The notes: a model not told the origin generated them from the sequence alone. A stretch of DNA of 64,000 nt from Acinetobacter sp. ANC 4910 (GCF_004331035.1 NZ_SJNT01000005.1:248001-312000), one strand, 5' to 3'; shown: positions 17,353 to 28,124, counted from the first letter of the stretch. Numbers and translations: made by a program.

Positions 17353-20045
17353 TAAAGACTCCGTTTAATCAGTTGAACATCATAGACTTCGATCTTATCT
17401 TTGACTTTGATGTCTTTATAACCTTTCACCGCAAGACCACATTCCATACCTGCACGAACGTCTTCAACCACGTCTTTATAACGACGAAGAGATTCAAGCT
17501 CGCCTTGGAACACAACCACATCATCACGTAATACGCGAATCGGTTTATTACGGTGTAACATACCCTCAAGTACCATACAGCCTGCTGCTGCACCAAACTT
17601 ACTTGAGTGGAACACTTCACGTACTTCGGCCACACCCAGAATCGTTTCACGGTGTTCTGGAGCAAGCTTACCGCTCATCGCTGCTTTCACATCATCAATC
17701 AATTGATAGATGATTGAGTAGTAACGAATATCGATACCATCTGCATCAGCTTTTTGACGCGCAGTGTTGTCTGCACGGACGTTAAAGCCAAGTAATACCG
17801 CTTCAGAAGATTCAGCCAATGTTACGTCAGACTCAGTGATTGCACCTACGCCTGAACCAATGATACGAACTTTCACTTCATCCGTTGCAAGTTCAGCAAG
17901 CGCAACATGTAATGCTTCCAAAGTACCACGTACGTCAGTTTTCAATACCACATTGACGATAGGCACATCTTTTTTGCCCATAGACGCCATAATATTTTCA
18001 AGACGCATTGCACTTTGACGCTCAAGACGCTTTTGACGCTCACGATCCATACGTGCATCGGCAACTTCACGTGCTTTCTTCTCATCACTGACAACAAGAA
18101 CTTCATCACCCGCCATTGGCGCTTCTGGTAGACCTAAGATTTCCACTGGAATCGAAGGACCTGCAGATTGAATACGTTGACCATTTTCATCTGTCATTGC
18201 ACGAACGCGACCGTAAGATGCACCCGCAAGAACAAGGTCACCTACTTTCAGTGTACCGTTTTGAACAAGGATAGACGTTACCGCACCACGGCTATTGTCA
18301 ACACGTGCTTCAATAACAACACCTTGTGCAGCACCTTCTTCAGATGCTTTCAACTCAAGCAATTCAGCTTGGATTGAAATAAGATCTAGAAGCTCATCGA
18401 TACCTTGACCAGAATGTGCTGAAACCATTGCAACAGGTACATCACCGCCCCATTGTTCAGGCACGATTTCTTTTACTGTCAATTCGTTCAATACGCGATC
18501 TGGATCAGCTGATTCTTTATCCATCTTGTTGATTGCAACAATGATTGGTGTACCCGCTGCACGCGCATGATCAATTGCTTCCGCAGTTTGTGGCATTACA
18601 CCATCATCTGCTGCTACAACAAGAACCACGATATCAGTCGCTTTCGCACCACGTGAACGCATTGCAGTAAATGCAGCATGTCCAGGAGTATCAAGGAAAG
18701 TGATCATACCTTTTTCAGTTGTAACGTGGTAAGCACCGATATGCTGTGTGATACCGCCCGCTTCGCCTTGAGCAACTTTTGCACGACGAATACGATCAAG
18801 AAGCGATGTTTTACCATGGTCAACGTGACCCATGATTGTCACCACTGGTGCACGAGTAGATTGAACACCACGCGCGCCTTCAGCAGCTTCAAGTAAGTTA
18901 TCTTCCGCTTGTGTATCAGATACAAGAACAGGGTTATGCCCCATTTCTTCTACAATCAAGGCAGCAATTTCTTGCTCAATTGCTTGGTTCTGAGTAACCA
19001 GCTCACCCATTTTCATGAGTGACTTAATTACTTCACGTACTTTAATCGCCATTTTTGCTGCAAGATCTGCAACAACAATGGTTGAACCAATTTCAACATC
19101 ATAAACTTGCTTTTTAACAGGTTTTTCAAAGCCATGTTTATTTGCAGTACTGGTTTTCAAACCACGTTTATGCGAGTTATCACGGAAAGATTGCTCTTCG
19201 CCACGACGACCACCTTTCTTCGGTGCACGTGCACCTGGTGTATTGGCACCACGTTTAATGTCGCGGTCTTCTTTCGCAAATGAATCTTCATATGCTTGAC
19301 CAACAAGACCCGCAGCAAGAGGAGAATCATCCACTACACGAATGGTCGCAGTTGCATCTTCGTTTGAATACTTAGATGCCATTTGACGCATTTGTTCAAG
19401 TGTACGTTGCTGTGCTTCTTCAGCTGCTTTACGACGTGCTGCTTCTTCAGTTGCTTTTAATTGAGCTGCTTGTGCTTCACGCGCTTTCTTCTGCTCAGGA
19501 GTTTCAATCACTTTAATTTGTGCTTTAACTACTGGCTTGTTTGTCGATTTACGCTTCACCACAACAGCTGCTTTTGCTGTTTCTTGCTTGGTGGTTTCTT
19601 GCTTTGCTGCTGCACGCATTGCTTCTAAGTTTGCAGCCGCTTTATTTGCCACTGGACTTTCAGCTGTTGCTTTAGGTTCAACAGCCTTACGTGTTTGTTG
19701 TTCAGCTTGTGCTTTCGCCAAAGCTTCTGCTTTGATTTGTTCAGGATCAGGCTTGGTAAATGTATGCTTCTTGCGAACTTCTACATTAATGGTTTTTGCC
19801 TTACCTGAGGTACTTGCTACTTTAGCAGTACCTGTAGTTTTACGTTTCAACGTGATTTGTCCTGCTTGCCCTACGTCCTGACCATGAACTTTCTTCAAAT
19901 GGTTAACGAGGGTATCTTGTTGTTCAGTAGAAATAATGTCGTCAGCTTTACGTTGCGGTAAACCTGCATCGCGAACCTGCTCTAGGAGCTTGTCTACAGG
20001 ACGTCCTACGCTGAGTGCTAACTCTTGAATCGACTTGTCCGTCAT
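17352..20045 (-). CDS. infB: Translation initiation factor IF-2
   Basis: An 897-residue GTPase that delivers fMet-tRNA to the 30S subunit. The first about 70 residues are an IF2-N domain ([20 protein letters not shown]); residues about 80-300 are a charged Ala/Lys/Glu/Gln-rich linker. The G domain has G1 [10 protein letters not shown]3 DTPGHAAF and G4 NKMD. The ATG at 20045 has an almost perfect AGGAGGT site 5 bases upstream. It starts 10 bases after nusA. The initiator tRNA genes that IF-2 serves lie just upstream of this operon. Confidence 0.98.
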   Translation of the reverse strand: MTDKSIQELALSVGRPVDKLLEQVRDAGLPQRKADDIISTEQQDTLVNHLKKVHGQDVGQAGQITLKRKTTGTAKVASTSGKAKTINVEVRKKHTFTKPDPEQIKAEALAKAQAEQQTRKAVEPKATAESPVANKAAANLEAMRAAAKQETTKQETAKAAVVVKRKSTNKPVVKAQIKVIETPEQKKAREAQAAQLKATEEAARRKAAEEAQQRTLEQMRQMASKYSNEDATATIRVVDDSPLAAGLVGQAYEDSFAKEDRDIKRGANTPGARAPKKGGRRGEEQSFRDNSHKRGLKTSTANKHGFEKPVKKQVYDVEIGSTIVVADLAAKMAIKVREVIKSLMKMGELVTQNQAIEQEIAALIVEEMGHNPVLVSDTQAEDNLLEAAEGARGVQSTRAPVVTIMGHVDHGKTSLLDRIRRAKVAQGEAGGITQHIGAYHVTTEKGMITFLDTPGHAAFTAMRSRGAKATDIVVLVVAADDGVMPQTAEAIDHARAAGTPIIVAINKMDKESADPDRVLNELTVKEIVPEQWGGDVPVAMVSAHSGQGIDELLDLISIQAELLELKASEEGAAQGVVIEARVDNSRGAVTSILVQNGTLKVGDLVLAGASYGRVRAMTDENGQRIQSAGPSIPVEILGLPEAPMAGDEVLVVSDEKKAREVADARMDRERQKRLERQSAMRLENIMASMGKKDVPIVNVVLKTDVRGTLEALHVALAELATDEVKVRIIGSGVGAITESDVTLAESSEAVLLGFNVRADNTARQKADADGIDIRYYSIIYQLIDDVKAAMSGKLAPEHRETILGVAEVREVFHSSKFGAAAGCMVLEGMLHRNKPIRVLRDDVVVFQGELESLRRYKDVVEDVRAGMECGLAVKGYKDIKVKDKIEVYDVQLIKRSL

Positions 20046-20055
20046 ATATTACCTC

Positions 20056-21540
20056 CTAGTTAAACCATGATTCACGCGCTTTCATAATTAATTGACCCGC
20101 TTGCTCAGCCCCTAAACCTTCAATATCTGAGATATCGTCAGTCGCTTGGTCTGCCAAGTCATCAATAGTCACTACTCCACGTGCAGCCAATGCATACGCG
20201 ATTTCTTGTGTCATTCCTTCCATTGCAAGAAGTTCAGCACTTGGGTCTTGGATATTTTCTTGCTGTTGTAGTGCATCTGCCAATGCCAATTCTTTGGCAC
20301 GACTTTGCAACAATTCAACAGTTTCAGCATCCAACTCAATTTCATCAAATGTTTCAGCTGGAACATAAGCAATTTCTTCGAGAGAAGTAAAGCCCATATC
20401 CACCAACGCCATTGCCAAATCTTCTTCAATATCTAGACGTGATACAAATAAGTCTAAGTATTGTTGTGCTTCATTTTGCTGACGTGCATGATATTCTTCT
20501 TCAAGCATCATGTTTAGTTTATAACCAGTCAGTTCAGAAGCTAAACGCACGTTTTGACCTTGTGAACCAATCGCACGCGCTAGTTGATCGCTAGTTGCGA
20601 AAATAATGTCCGCGGTACGCTCTTCTTCATCAATCACAATACCAGATACGTCTGCAGGCTCTAAAGCACTTGCAATGTATTGTGCCGGATCATCAGACCA
20701 TACTACTACATCAATACGCTCACCATTTAACTCCTGTTGAACTGCTTGGATACGCGTACCACGCATACCAATACAAGCACCTACAGGGTCAATACGATGA
20801 TCATTGGTTTTCACTGCAATTTTAGCACGCACACCAGGTTGACGCGCTGCGGCTTTAATCTCAATGATTTCTTCAGAAATCTCAGGAATTTCTTTTTTCA
20901 TCAAAGCCATAAGCATTTCAGGACGTGCACGTGACAATAATAATTGTGCACCACGACCTTCACGATTTACGTTAAACAAAATCGCATTTACGCGTTGTTT
21001 TGGACGTAAAATTTCTTTTGCGATCATTTCTTCACGCGCAAGATATGCTTCAGCATTATCACCGAGGTCAATAATGAAACCATCTTTGGTTTGCTTTTTC
21101 ACTTCACCGTAGATGAGCTCGCCTACTTTAGATTCGTAAGCATCAGCAACTAAAGCACGCTCAGCTTCACGAATCTTCTGTACAATCACTTGCTTAGCAA
21201 TTTGCGCTGCAATACGACCGAAGTCAATTGAAGGCACTTCAAGCTCACGAATGTCACCAATAGACCATTTCGCAGGATCGACATCAGAAATAGCATCTTG
21301 GCATGCAGGCATTTCATGATCTTCATCTGCAACTACTTCCCATTGACGGAAAGTACTATAGTCACCAGTTTTACGATCAATCTCTACACGGAGACGCGCT
21401 TCTTCAGAATTCGTGCCTTCATAGAATTTCTTTTTCGTCGCTGCAACGAGAGCTTGTTCAAGCGCTTCGAAAATTGCTTCGCGACCTACACCTTTTTCGT
21501 TACTAACCGTTTCAACGACGGTAAGGATTTCGCGTGCCAT
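20056..21540 (-). CDS. nusA: Transcription termination/antitermination protein NusA
   Basis: A 494-residue RNA polymerase-binding factor. Order of domains: N-terminal RNAP-binding domain (MAREILTVVETVSNEKGVGR), S1 domain (GELIYGEVKKQTKDGFIIDL), KH1 and KH2 (RIDPVGACIGMRGTRIQAVQ; RAIGSQGQNVRLASELTGYK), and two C-terminal acidic helix-hairpin-helix repeats ending with ESWFN, as in proteobacterial NusA. Second gene of the operon, 35 bases after rimP. Confidence 0.97.
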   Translation of the reverse strand: MAREILTVVETVSNEKGVGREAIFEALEQALVAATKKKFYEGTNSEEARLRVEIDRKTGDYSTFRQWEVVADEDHEMPACQDAISDVDPAKWSIGDIRELEVPSIDFGRIAAQIAKQVIVQKIREAERALVADAYESKVGELIYGEVKKQTKDGFIIDLGDNAEAYLAREEMIAKEILRPKQRVNAILFNVNREGRGAQLLLSRARPEMLMALMKKEIPEISEEIIEIKAAARQPGVRAKIAVKTNDHRIDPVGACIGMRGTRIQAVQQELNGERIDVVVWSDDPAQYIASALEPADVSGIVIDEEERTADIIFATSDQLARAIGSQGQNVRLASELTGYKLNMMLEEEYHARQQNEAQQYLDLFVSRLDIEEDLAMALVDMGFTSLEEIAYVPAETFDEIELDAETVELLQSRAKELALADALQQQENIQDPSAELLAMEGMTQEIAYALAARGVVTIDDLADQATDDISDIEGLGAEQAGQLIMKARESWFN

Positions 21541-21575
21541 AAGCCACCTATTTGTTCAGATTCTTATAAATTGAA

Positions 21576-22100
21576 TTAATCTTGATAAACCAGATTTGCT
21601 TTGTCGATATTGTTACTATCAATTTCAAGCACTTGTTGCTTTTCTACTTCAACCTGAATCACTTCATTTTCCAGATCTACCGCAACCAATTTCGCTTGAA
21701 ATTTGCGACGATTTTCAACAGCACTGATCAGGCGTAAAGCAACTTGTTGACCAATATATGCCGGCATCTGCTCCAATTGGAAAAATGGACGATCCCAACC
21801 TGGAGAAGACACCTCAAGTGCATACTCACCAGAAATTGGGTCATGAACATCAAGCATAGCACCCACTTGTTGAGTGACACGCACACAGTCTTGTACGCCA
21901 ATACCACGGCCAAGCTCAAGCTCACCGTCTTCACTGATCATTGGTTCTACATTTTCATCAACAGCTTTGTCAATATAGATACGCAATAACGAACGTTTGC
22001 CCTGAGGGACAAATTCAATCCCCCATAGGTCTACATTACAAGCTTGCACTGCAGGAACGATTAAATCTTGGAGTGCTTGGGTTTTATTTGATAACTTCAT
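21576..22100 (-). CDS. rimP: Ribosome maturation factor RimP
   Basis: A 174-residue protein for 30S subunit assembly. Typical segments are [40 protein letters not shown] and [15 protein letters not shown]. First gene of the rimP-nusA-infB-rbfA operon; a sigma-70-like promoter lies 56 bases upstream, and two terminators isolate it from the tRNA cluster. Confidence 0.95.
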   Translation of the reverse strand: MKLSNKTQALQDLIVPAVQACNVDLWGIEFVPQGKRSLLRIYIDKAVDENVEPMISEDGELELGRGIGVQDCVRVTQQVGAMLDVHDPISGEYALEVSSPGWDRPFFQLEQMPAYIGQQVALRLISAVENRRKFQAKLVAVDLENEVIQVEVEKQQVLEIDSNNIDKANLVYQD

Positions 22101-22155
22101 TTACTCTCGTCATTTTGTGCGATTTAATGGCCGTGTTGACCGATGAAACAGACCT

Positions 22156-22184
22156 ACTATAGTGAAGCATGACTATTTGACCAA
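22156..22184 (-). promoter_or_regulatory. Putative sigma-70 promoter of the rimP operon
   Basis: On the reverse strand TTGGTC (-35, 22184-22179) and TATAGT (-10, 22161-22156) are separated by exactly 17 bases. It lies between the tRNA-cluster terminators and rimP, where an operon promoter is expected. Confidence 0.6.
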
Positions 22185-22212
22185 TTGATGTCGACACTAC
22201 ACGATAGCCAAT

Positions 22213-22232
22213 AAAAAAGGGCGCAATCGCCC
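22213..22232 (-). terminator. Second intrinsic terminator after the tRNA cluster
   Basis: On the reverse strand GGGCG-ATTG-CGCCC is followed by a run of six T. It is in tandem with the stronger hairpin at 22272-22291. Confidence 0.65.
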
Positions 22233-22264
22233 CAATTATTACACAGAAAACCAATGTCCACTGT

Positions 22265-22291
22265 GCAAAAAGGCCCACCTTGTTGTGAGCC
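22265..22291 (-). terminator. Intrinsic terminator of the tRNA-fMet cluster
   Basis: On the reverse strand GGCTCAC-AACAAG-GTGGGCC, a 7-bp stem with one T-G wobble, is followed by TTTTT. It lies 13 bases beyond the last tRNA gene. Confidence 0.75.
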
Positions 22292-22304
22292 TCTTTTAGA
22301 AACT

Positions 22305-22381
<77 letters not shown>

Positions 22382-22449
22382 TCAACGTGCAAAAATTATA
22401 TACAAATATTAAATATTTTTCAATCTAAATCGAAAGACTTCATACTTGC

Positions 22450-22475
22450 TTTGATTTAGTTGCACCTAAATCAAA
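22450..22475 (-). repeat. 10-bp hairpin 1 base after tRNA-fMet copy 2
   Basis: Perfect arms TTTGATTTAG (22450-22459) and CTAAATCAAA (22466-22475) with a 6-nt loop, immediately downstream of the tRNA 3' end in the direction of transcription. No T-run follows, so it is more likely a processing or partial pausing element than a full terminator. Confidence 0.6.
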
Positions 22476-22476
22476 T

Positions 22477-22553
<77 letters not shown>

Positions 22554-22591
22554 ACAAAACGCAAAATATCTTAATTTAATTACTTAAATTA

Positions 22592-22618
22592 CTTATTTTA
22601 GTTTGCTTCTAAAATAAG
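22592..22618 (-). repeat. 10-bp hairpin between tRNA-fMet copies 3 and 2
   Basis: Perfect arms CTTATTTTAG (22592-22601) and CTAAAATAAG (22609-22618), loop 7 nt, starting 6 bases beyond the 3' end of copy 3. Different in sequence from the other spacer hairpins but the same length and placement. Confidence 0.6.
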
Positions 22619-22624
22619 GTTGAT

Positions 22625-22701
<77 letters not shown>

Positions 22702-22720
22702 TCAACAGATTTGCCGCATA

Positions 22721-22754
22721 CACCAACTTAATCTTCTGGATTCATAAGTTGGTG
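22721..22754 (-). repeat. 10-bp hairpin overlapping the 3' CCA of tRNA-Leu
   Basis: Perfect arms CACCAACTTA (22721-22730) and TAAGTTGGTG (22745-22754). The second arm contains the complement of the tRNA-Leu CCA end (22750-22752), so in the precursor the tRNA tail could pair with the spacer. Confidence 0.6.
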
Positions 22755-22834
22755 CGGAAGGGGGGACTTGAACCCCCACGCCCGAAAGCACTACCACCTC
22801 AAGGTAGCGTGTCTACCAATTCCACCACCACCGC
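22750..22834 (-). tRNA. tRNA-Leu (GAG)
   Basis: An 85-nt class II tRNA with long variable arm (GTGCTTTCGGGCGT), D-loop GAATTGGTAGACACG, T-loop TTCAAGT and encoded CCA. The anticodon loop TTGAGGT places GAG at 34-36. The acceptor stem GCGGTGG / CTTCCGC contains an apparent T5-T68 mismatch and a G6-T67 wobble. It lies 53 bases downstream of secG, probably co-transcribed. Confidence 0.94.
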
Positions 22835-22887
22835 AGCTGTGACGCATTCTAGTAGCATCGCCACAAAAAAGAAAGGATTAATTCTAA

Positions 22888-23217
22888 TTATTCGCTCGTT
22901 TTAGGCGCAGCTGGCGAAGTTTCACCCGAATTGGTTGTTGCAGGCGCTGTTGTCTGTACAGATTTCAAGCTATACGCTTCTGTAGTTTGCTGTTTTGCGA
23001 ATACAGCCAGCGTTAAACTGGTAATAAAGAATAAGGCTGTCAAAATCGCGGTTAGGCGTGTTAAGAAGTTACCTGAACCTGACGCACCAAAAACCGTCGC
23101 AGCGCCACCGCCACCAAAAGAGGCACCTGCATCTGCGCCCTTACCATGCTGTACAAGAATCAAGCCGATCATTAATACGGCAAGAATAATATGCACCACC
23201 AGCACAAAAGTATGCAT
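22888..23217 (-). CDS. secG: Preprotein translocase subunit SecG
   Basis: A 109-residue inner-membrane protein of the SecYEG channel. It has two membrane helices (TFVLVVHIILAVLMIGLILV; FLTRLTAILTALFFITSLTL) around the conserved loop QHGKGADAGASFGGG with TVFGASGSGNF. The ATG at 23217 has a good GAGGAG site; a longer reading to 23280 would overlap tpiA. The tail is a Thr/Ala/Pro-rich segment. It starts 13 bases after tpiA. Confidence 0.95.
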   Translation of the reverse strand: MHTFVLVVHIILAVLMIGLILVQHGKGADAGASFGGGGAATVFGASGSGNFLTRLTAILTALFFITSLTLAVFAKQQTTEAYSLKSVQTTAPATTNSGETSPAAPKTSE

Positions 23218-23230
23218 GATGAACTCCTCG

Positions 23231-24022
23231 TTATTTTGTATGGGCAAAGGCCTGAGCGATTTGATAAAAAGATGCAGCATTCAAAGATGCTCCACCCACT
23301 AAGGCGCCATTAATATCTGGACAGGCCGCTAACTCTACTGCATTTTCTGGCTTAACACTACCGCCATATAAAATTGGCATTGTGCTACCCAATGTTGTGA
23401 GCTGTTTTAAACCTTCACGAATTTTAGCATGCATGCTTTGTGCATCTTCTGGTGATGCAGTTTTACCTGTTCCAATCGCCCAAATTGGCTCATAAGCAAT
23501 CACGATCTGCCGCCACTGCTCTGCTGTGACGCAACTTGCAATATCACAAATCTGTTGTAATACCACTTGATCAGCTTGACCATTCTCACGCTGTTCTAGG
23601 CTTTCACCGACACAATAAATGACCGTCAAACCCTCTGCCAAGGCATGCTTTACTTTTTCGCGAATGACTTGTGGATGATCACCAAAAAATTCACGGCGCT
23701 CAGAGTGACCAATCAATACATGTTCAATTGCACTATCTTTTAATAAAGTGGCGCTGACTTCACCTGTATACGCCCCAGTTCCCGCCATACGAGAAACATC
23801 TTGCGCAACCACATGAACAGCACAGCTCGCTTGTTTTAATTCGTCTTTTACGAGATGTAGTGCGATTGAAATCGGTGCAACTGCCAAATGACATTGCGCT
23901 GGAGAAATTTCATTCTTGTTCAATAATTCTTTAAATTCATTTATAAGTTGTTTGGCATTCACCTGCATTGGATTCATTTTCCAATTCCCTACAACCCAAG
24001 GCGTGATCGTCGAATCCGACAT
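23231..24022 (-). CDS. tpiA: Triose-phosphate isomerase
   Basis: A 263-residue (beta/alpha)8 enzyme interconverting dihydroxyacetone phosphate and glyceraldehyde 3-phosphate. It shows VVGNWKMNP (Lys of the active site), GHSERREFF (catalytic His), the signature [12 protein letters not shown] (catalytic Glu) and the phosphate-binding YGGSVKPEN and [12 protein letters not shown] 24022 is preferred; an in-frame GTG lies 15 bases upstream. The tpiA-secG-tRNA-Leu order is common in gammaproteobacteria. Confidence 0.96.
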   Translation of the reverse strand: MSDSTITPWVVGNWKMNPMQVNAKQLINEFKELLNKNEISPAQCHLAVAPISIALHLVKDELKQASCAVHVVAQDVSRMAGTGAYTGEVSATLLKDSAIEHVLIGHSERREFFGDHPQVIREKVKHALAEGLTVIYCVGESLEQRENGQADQVVLQQICDIASCVTAEQWRQIVIAYEPIWAIGTGKTASPEDAQSMHAKIREGLKQLTTLGSTMPILYGGSVKPENAVELAACPDINGALVGGASLNAASFYQIAQAFAHTK

Positions 24023-24302
24023 ACTTAACCCATTCACAAAACAATTGATTTAAACGGCGACATTCTACACGGAATTCTTTATCGAGAAGATAATTTTCTT
24101 GACAGTTTAGTATTAACTTCACTTTTTTATATTTTTTTCAGTCATTAAAATGGCAAAAAAAATCAGTTTCATTAGACTGGTTCAAGCTTTTCATGAATAG
24201 TTAGCGAAACACAACACTTTCAGATATGGTATTTTTATACAACAAAAGTATAATTTTACGATACCAATTATAAACAATTTAATTGAAGTAGGCATTGAGC
24301 GA

Positions 24303-26009
24303 ATGACAGCACTACAAGGTTCTCCACGATTTACAGGTTTTATTCGCCGTTTGGTCGAAGATGGAATCGTTTCTACTGAAAACATGCAGGCTGCTGTTAG
24401 CAGTGCAAAGAAAACCAACCAAGATATTGTTCCTTATTTGATTGAGAATTTAAAACTCAAACCAATTGTCATTGCCGAAAAAATTTCTGAAGAGTTTGGT
24501 GAGCCCTTATTTGATCTTTCGACTTATGACTCTGCTCATATTTTAAGAGATGTCGTTGAAGACAAATTGATTACCAAATTCCGCGTTTTGCCCATTTTCC
24601 GACGTGGTCATCAACTCTTTGTTGCAACCAGCAATCCGACCCATATGGATGCCATGGATGCGATGCGTTTCAACAGTAAGCTCAGCATTGAAGCCATTAT
24701 TGTTGAACATGACAAATTAGAAAAAATTATTGAACAAAATTATGCCGAAGAAAGTACCTTCGAGTTTGATGATGACTTTGAATTGCATGTCCATGAAGAG
24801 CATACGGATCAAGAAGATAACGATGATCAACCTCAAGAAGATGAAGCCCCAATTGTTAAATATATCAATAAATTATTGATTGATGCGATACGTATGGGTG
24901 CATCGGACTTACACTTTGAACCGTATGAAAAAGTATATCGTGTGCGCTACCGTGTGGATGGCGTTTTACGCCAGATTGCTACGCCACCATTACAGTTAGC
25001 CAACCGTCTTGCTTCACGCTTAAAAGTCATGTCGCAAATGGACATCGCTGAAAAACGTGTTCCTCAAGATGGACGAATTAAACTTAAAATATCAAAAACG
25101 AAAGCTATCGATTTTCGTGTCAACTCACTGCCGACACTTTTTGGTGAAAAAATTGTACTGCGTATTTTAGATCCTTCGAGCGCAATGCTGGGTATTGATG
25201 CCTTAGGTTATGAACCTGAACAAAAAGCCTTATTTATGGAAGCTCTGGAAAAACCACAAGGGATGCTACTCATCACAGGTCCCACAGGTTCAGGTAAAAC
25301 GGTTTCTCTCTATACTGGTTTGAATATTCTCAACAAAGAAGACACCAATATTTCAACAGCTGAAGATCCCGTCGAAATCAACCTGGAAGGTATTAATCAG
25401 GTTAACGTGAACAATAAAGTTGGTCTAACCTTCTCAGCAGCATTAAAGTCGTTCTTACGACAAGATCCAGACATTGTCATGGTCGGTGAGATTCGAGATT
25501 TAGAAACTGCTGAAATTGCGATTAAAGCCGCGCAAACGGGTCATATGGTGATGTCTACCCTACATACCAATAGCGCACCAGAAACCCTGACGCGTTTAAG
25601 AAATATGGGCGTCCCTTCCTTTAATATTGCAACCTCTGTAAACTTAGTGATTGCACAACGACTTGCTCGACGACTTTGTCCACAATGCAAAGTACCTGCT
25701 GAAGTACCCAAAAATAGTTTGTTAGAAATGGGCTTTAGCGAACAAGAGATACAACAGCCAGATTTCAAAATTTTTCAACCTGTCGGTTGTTCAGAATGTC
25801 GAGACGGCTATAAAGGGCGTGTCGGGATCTATGAAGTAATGAAAGTTACATCTGAAATATCCAAGATTATTATGGAAGATGGTAATGCAATTCAAATTGC
25901 AGAAGCATCGGCAAAATTGGGGTTTAATAATCTACGTATTTCAGGTTTGAAGAAGGTCATACAAGGGGTAACTTCACTACAAGAAGTCAATCGTGTGACC
26001 AGCGAATAA
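24303..26009 (+). CDS. pilB: Type IV pilus extension ATPase PilB
   Basis: A 568-residue GspE/PilB ATPase that powers pilus extension, needed for twitching and natural transformation in Acinetobacter. The N-terminal MshEN-type domain (about 1-160) is followed by an acidic linker (EEHTDQEDNDDQPQEDEA), Walker A GPTGSGKT near residue 330, the Asp box, Walker B DPDIVMVGEIRDLETAE and the zinc-binding tetracysteine motif CPQCK...CSEC near the C-terminus. A perfect TATAAT at 24249-24254 without a good -35 lies upstream. First of pilB-pilC-pilD. Confidence 0.97.
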   Translation: MTALQGSPRFTGFIRRLVEDGIVSTENMQAAVSSAKKTNQDIVPYLIENLKLKPIVIAEKISEEFGEPLFDLSTYDSAHILRDVVEDKLITKFRVLPIFRRGHQLFVATSNPTHMDAMDAMRFNSKLSIEAIIVEHDKLEKIIEQNYAEESTFEFDDDFELHVHEEHTDQEDNDDQPQEDEAPIVKYINKLLIDAIRMGASDLHFEPYEKVYRVRYRVDGVLRQIATPPLQLANRLASRLKVMSQMDIAEKRVPQDGRIKLKISKTKAIDFRVNSLPTLFGEKIVLRILDPSSAMLGIDALGYEPEQKALFMEALEKPQGMLLITGPTGSGKTVSLYTGLNILNKEDTNISTAEDPVEINLEGINQVNVNNKVGLTFSAALKSFLRQDPDIVMVGEIRDLETAEIAIKAAQTGHMVMSTLHTNSAPETLTRLRNMGVPSFNIATSVNLVIAQRLARRLCPQCKVPAEVPKNSLLEMGFSEQEIQQPDFKIFQPVGCSECRDGYKGRVGIYEVMKVTSEISKIIMEDGNAIQIAEASAKLGFNNLRISGLKKVIQGVTSLQEVNRVTSE

Positions 26010-26037
26010 AGTACGTATTTAAAATAAGGATAAACGC

Positions 26038-27264
26038 ATGGCTGTCAAAAAAGCACAGATGATGCCAACCTTCAGTTATGAAGGAGTTGACCGCAAAGGG
26101 GCAAAAATTAAAGGGGAACTCCCTGCACGGAATATGGCTTTAGCTAAAGTCACATTACGTAAGCAAGGAGTGGCCATTAAAACCATTCGAGAAAAGCGAA
26201 AAAATATTCTTGAAGGTTTATTAAAAAAGAAAGTCAGCACACTGGATATCACTATTTTCACACGCCAATTGGCCACCATGATGAAAGCAGGTGTCCCTTT
26301 GGTACAAAGCTTTGAAATTGTGGCTGAAGGCTTGGAAAACCCGTCAATGCGGGAAGTGGTTTTGGGTATTAAAGGCGAAGTTGAAGGCGGTAATACCTTT
26401 GCTGGTGCGCTAAAAAAATACCCCCAGTACTTTGACAATTTATTTTGCTCTTTGGTCGAATCTGGCGAACAATCAGGCGCGCTTGAAACCATGTTGGATC
26501 GTGTCGCAATCTATAAAGAAAAAAGCGAACTCCTGAAACAAAAAATCAAAAAAGCCATGAAATATCCAGCCTCTGTAGTTGTGGTTGCAATTATTGTCAC
26601 CATTATTTTGATGGTCAAAGTGGTTCCTGTTTTCCAAGATTTATTTAGCTCATTTGGAGCTGATCTACCAGCTTTTACCAAAATGGTGGTGAATATGTCG
26701 GAATGGATGCAAAAATACTGGTTTATTCTAATTATTGCGATTGGTGTTTTGATTGCTGTATTTCTTGAAGCAAAGAAACGCAGTAAAAAATTCCGTGACT
26801 TTTTAGATAAAGCGGCATTAAAAGCCCCTATTTTTGGTGATCTGGTTTATAAAGCCATCATCGCGCGCTACAGCCGTACTTTAGCCACCACCTTTGCTGC
26901 AGGTGTTCCACTGATTGATGCTTTAGAATCGACTGCTGGAGCAACCAATAACGTGGTCTATGAGCAAGCGGTACTTAAAATTCGGGATGATGTTGCGACT
27001 GGACAACAGTTGCAATTTGCCATGCGGGTCACGGATAAATTCCCTGCTATGGCAGTACAAATGGTTGCCATTGGTGAGGAATCAGGTGCACTGGATGCCA
27101 TGTTGGATAAAGTCGCCACACACTATGAAAATGAGGTGGATAACGCCGTCGATGGCTTAACCTCAATGATGGAACCCTTAATCATGGCGGTTCTTGGGGT
27201 TCTTGTCGGTGGTCTGGTCATTGCCATGTATCTTCCAATCTTCCAAATGGGCTCTGTGGTTTAA
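26038..27264 (+). CDS. pilC: Type IV pilus inner-membrane platform protein PilC
   Basis: A 408-residue GspF/PilC protein on which PilB acts. It has two T2SSF domains, each with the pattern FTRQLATMMKAGVPL (about residue 78) and YSRTLATTFAAGVPLIDALE (about 280), and three membrane helices (VVVVAIIVTIILMVKVVPVF; FILIIAIGVLIAVFLE; IMAVLGVLVGGLVIAMYLPI). It is 28 bases after pilB behind an AAGGA site and its stop overlaps the pilD ATG. Confidence 0.97.
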   Translation: MAVKKAQMMPTFSYEGVDRKGAKIKGELPARNMALAKVTLRKQGVAIKTIREKRKNILEGLLKKKVSTLDITIFTRQLATMMKAGVPLVQSFEIVAEGLENPSMREVVLGIKGEVEGGNTFAGALKKYPQYFDNLFCSLVESGEQSGALETMLDRVAIYKEKSELLKQKIKKAMKYPASVVVVAIIVTIILMVKVVPVFQDLFSSFGADLPAFTKMVVNMSEWMQKYWFILIIAIGVLIAVFLEAKKRSKKFRDFLDKAALKAPIFGDLVYKAIIARYSRTLATTFAAGVPLIDALESTAGATNNVVYEQAVLKIRDDVATGQQLQFAMRVTDKFPAMAVQMVAIGEESGALDAMLDKVATHYENEVDNAVDGLTSMMEPLIMAVLGVLVGGLVIAMYLPIFQMGSVV

Positions 27265-28124
27265 TGCAAGATTTACTTTATTATTTCATTCAAAACCCAA
27301 CTGCACTTTATGTCGCGGTTGGGATTTTTAGTTTATGCATTGGTAGTTTTTTAAATGTTGTCATCTATCGCACCCCAAAAATGATGGAGCAAGAATGGCG
27401 TCAAGACTGTCAACTACTCTTACATCCTGAACAAGCCATTTTGGATGAGAAAAAACTCAGTCTCAGCCAGCCCGCTTCAACCTGCCCAAAATGTAACAAA
27501 CCTATTCATTGGTATCAGAATATCCCTATCATTAGCTGGTTAGCATTACGTGGTAAATGCGGAACCTGTAGTAACCCGATCAGTATCCGCTACCCTTTAG
27601 TTGAATTGCTGACTGCCATCTGTGCTTTAACAGTCGTCGTAGTCTATGGTGCAACCCTTCAGATGCTGTTTGGTTTGATTCTCACCTATACATTAATCGC
27701 ACTAACATTTATTGATTTCGATACCCAACTTTTACCCGATCGTTACACTCTACCATTGGCGGCTTTAGGGCTCGGAATTAACAGCTATTCAATTTATACC
27801 TCTCCAAGTGTTGCTATTTGGGGCTATATCATTGGTTTTCTTTGCCTCTGGATTGTGTATTACCTGTTTAAAATCATTACGGGTAAAGAAGGCATGGGTT
27901 ATGGTGACTTTAAATTGCTAGCCGCTTTAGGGGCTTGGATGGGTCCCTTACTGCTACCTTTAATCATATTGCTGTCTTCACTGGTCGGTGCAATCATCGG
28001 AATTATTCTGCTTAAAATCCGTAAAGAAAATCAACCTTTTGCTTTTGGCCCCTATATTGCGATTGCAGGTTGGGTTGCCTTTTTATGGGGTGAGCAAATT
28101 ATGAAAGTTTATCTAGGACAATGA
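27264..28124 (+). CDS. pilD: Prepilin peptidase/N-methyltransferase PilD
   Basis: A 286-residue aspartic membrane protease that cleaves and N-methylates type IV prepilins and pseudopilins. The N-terminal methyltransferase part has SFLNVVIYRTP and the zinc-type CxxC pair CPKC...CGTC (about residues 74-107). The catalytic aspartates lie in FIDFDTQLLPD and GMGYGDFKLL. About seven or eight membrane helices. It overlaps pilC by one base and coaE by four, so pilBCD-coaE is one transcriptional unit. Confidence 0.97.
   Translation: MQDLLYYFIQNPTALYVAVGIFSLCIGSFLNVVIYRTPKMMEQEWRQDCQLLLHPEQAILDEKKLSLSQPASTCPKCNKPIHWYQNIPIISWLALRGKCGTCSNPISIRYPLVELLTAICALTVVVVYGATLQMLFGLILTYTLIALTFIDFDTQLLPDRYTLPLAALGLGINSYSIYTSPSVAIWGYIIGFLCLWIVYYLFKIITGKEGMGYGDFKLLAALGAWMGPLLLPLIILLSSLVGAIIGIILLKIRKENQPFAFGPYIAIAGWVAFLWGEQIMKVYLGQ

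Noticed and set aside
19537..19881. 114-residue forward frame inside infB
   Set aside because: It is the antisense shadow of the Ala/Lys-rich IF-2 linker; no ribosome site, and its composition follows from the infB codons.
26076..26492. 138-residue reverse frame inside pilC
   Set aside because: Shadow of pilC; pilC motifs are complete in the forward frame.
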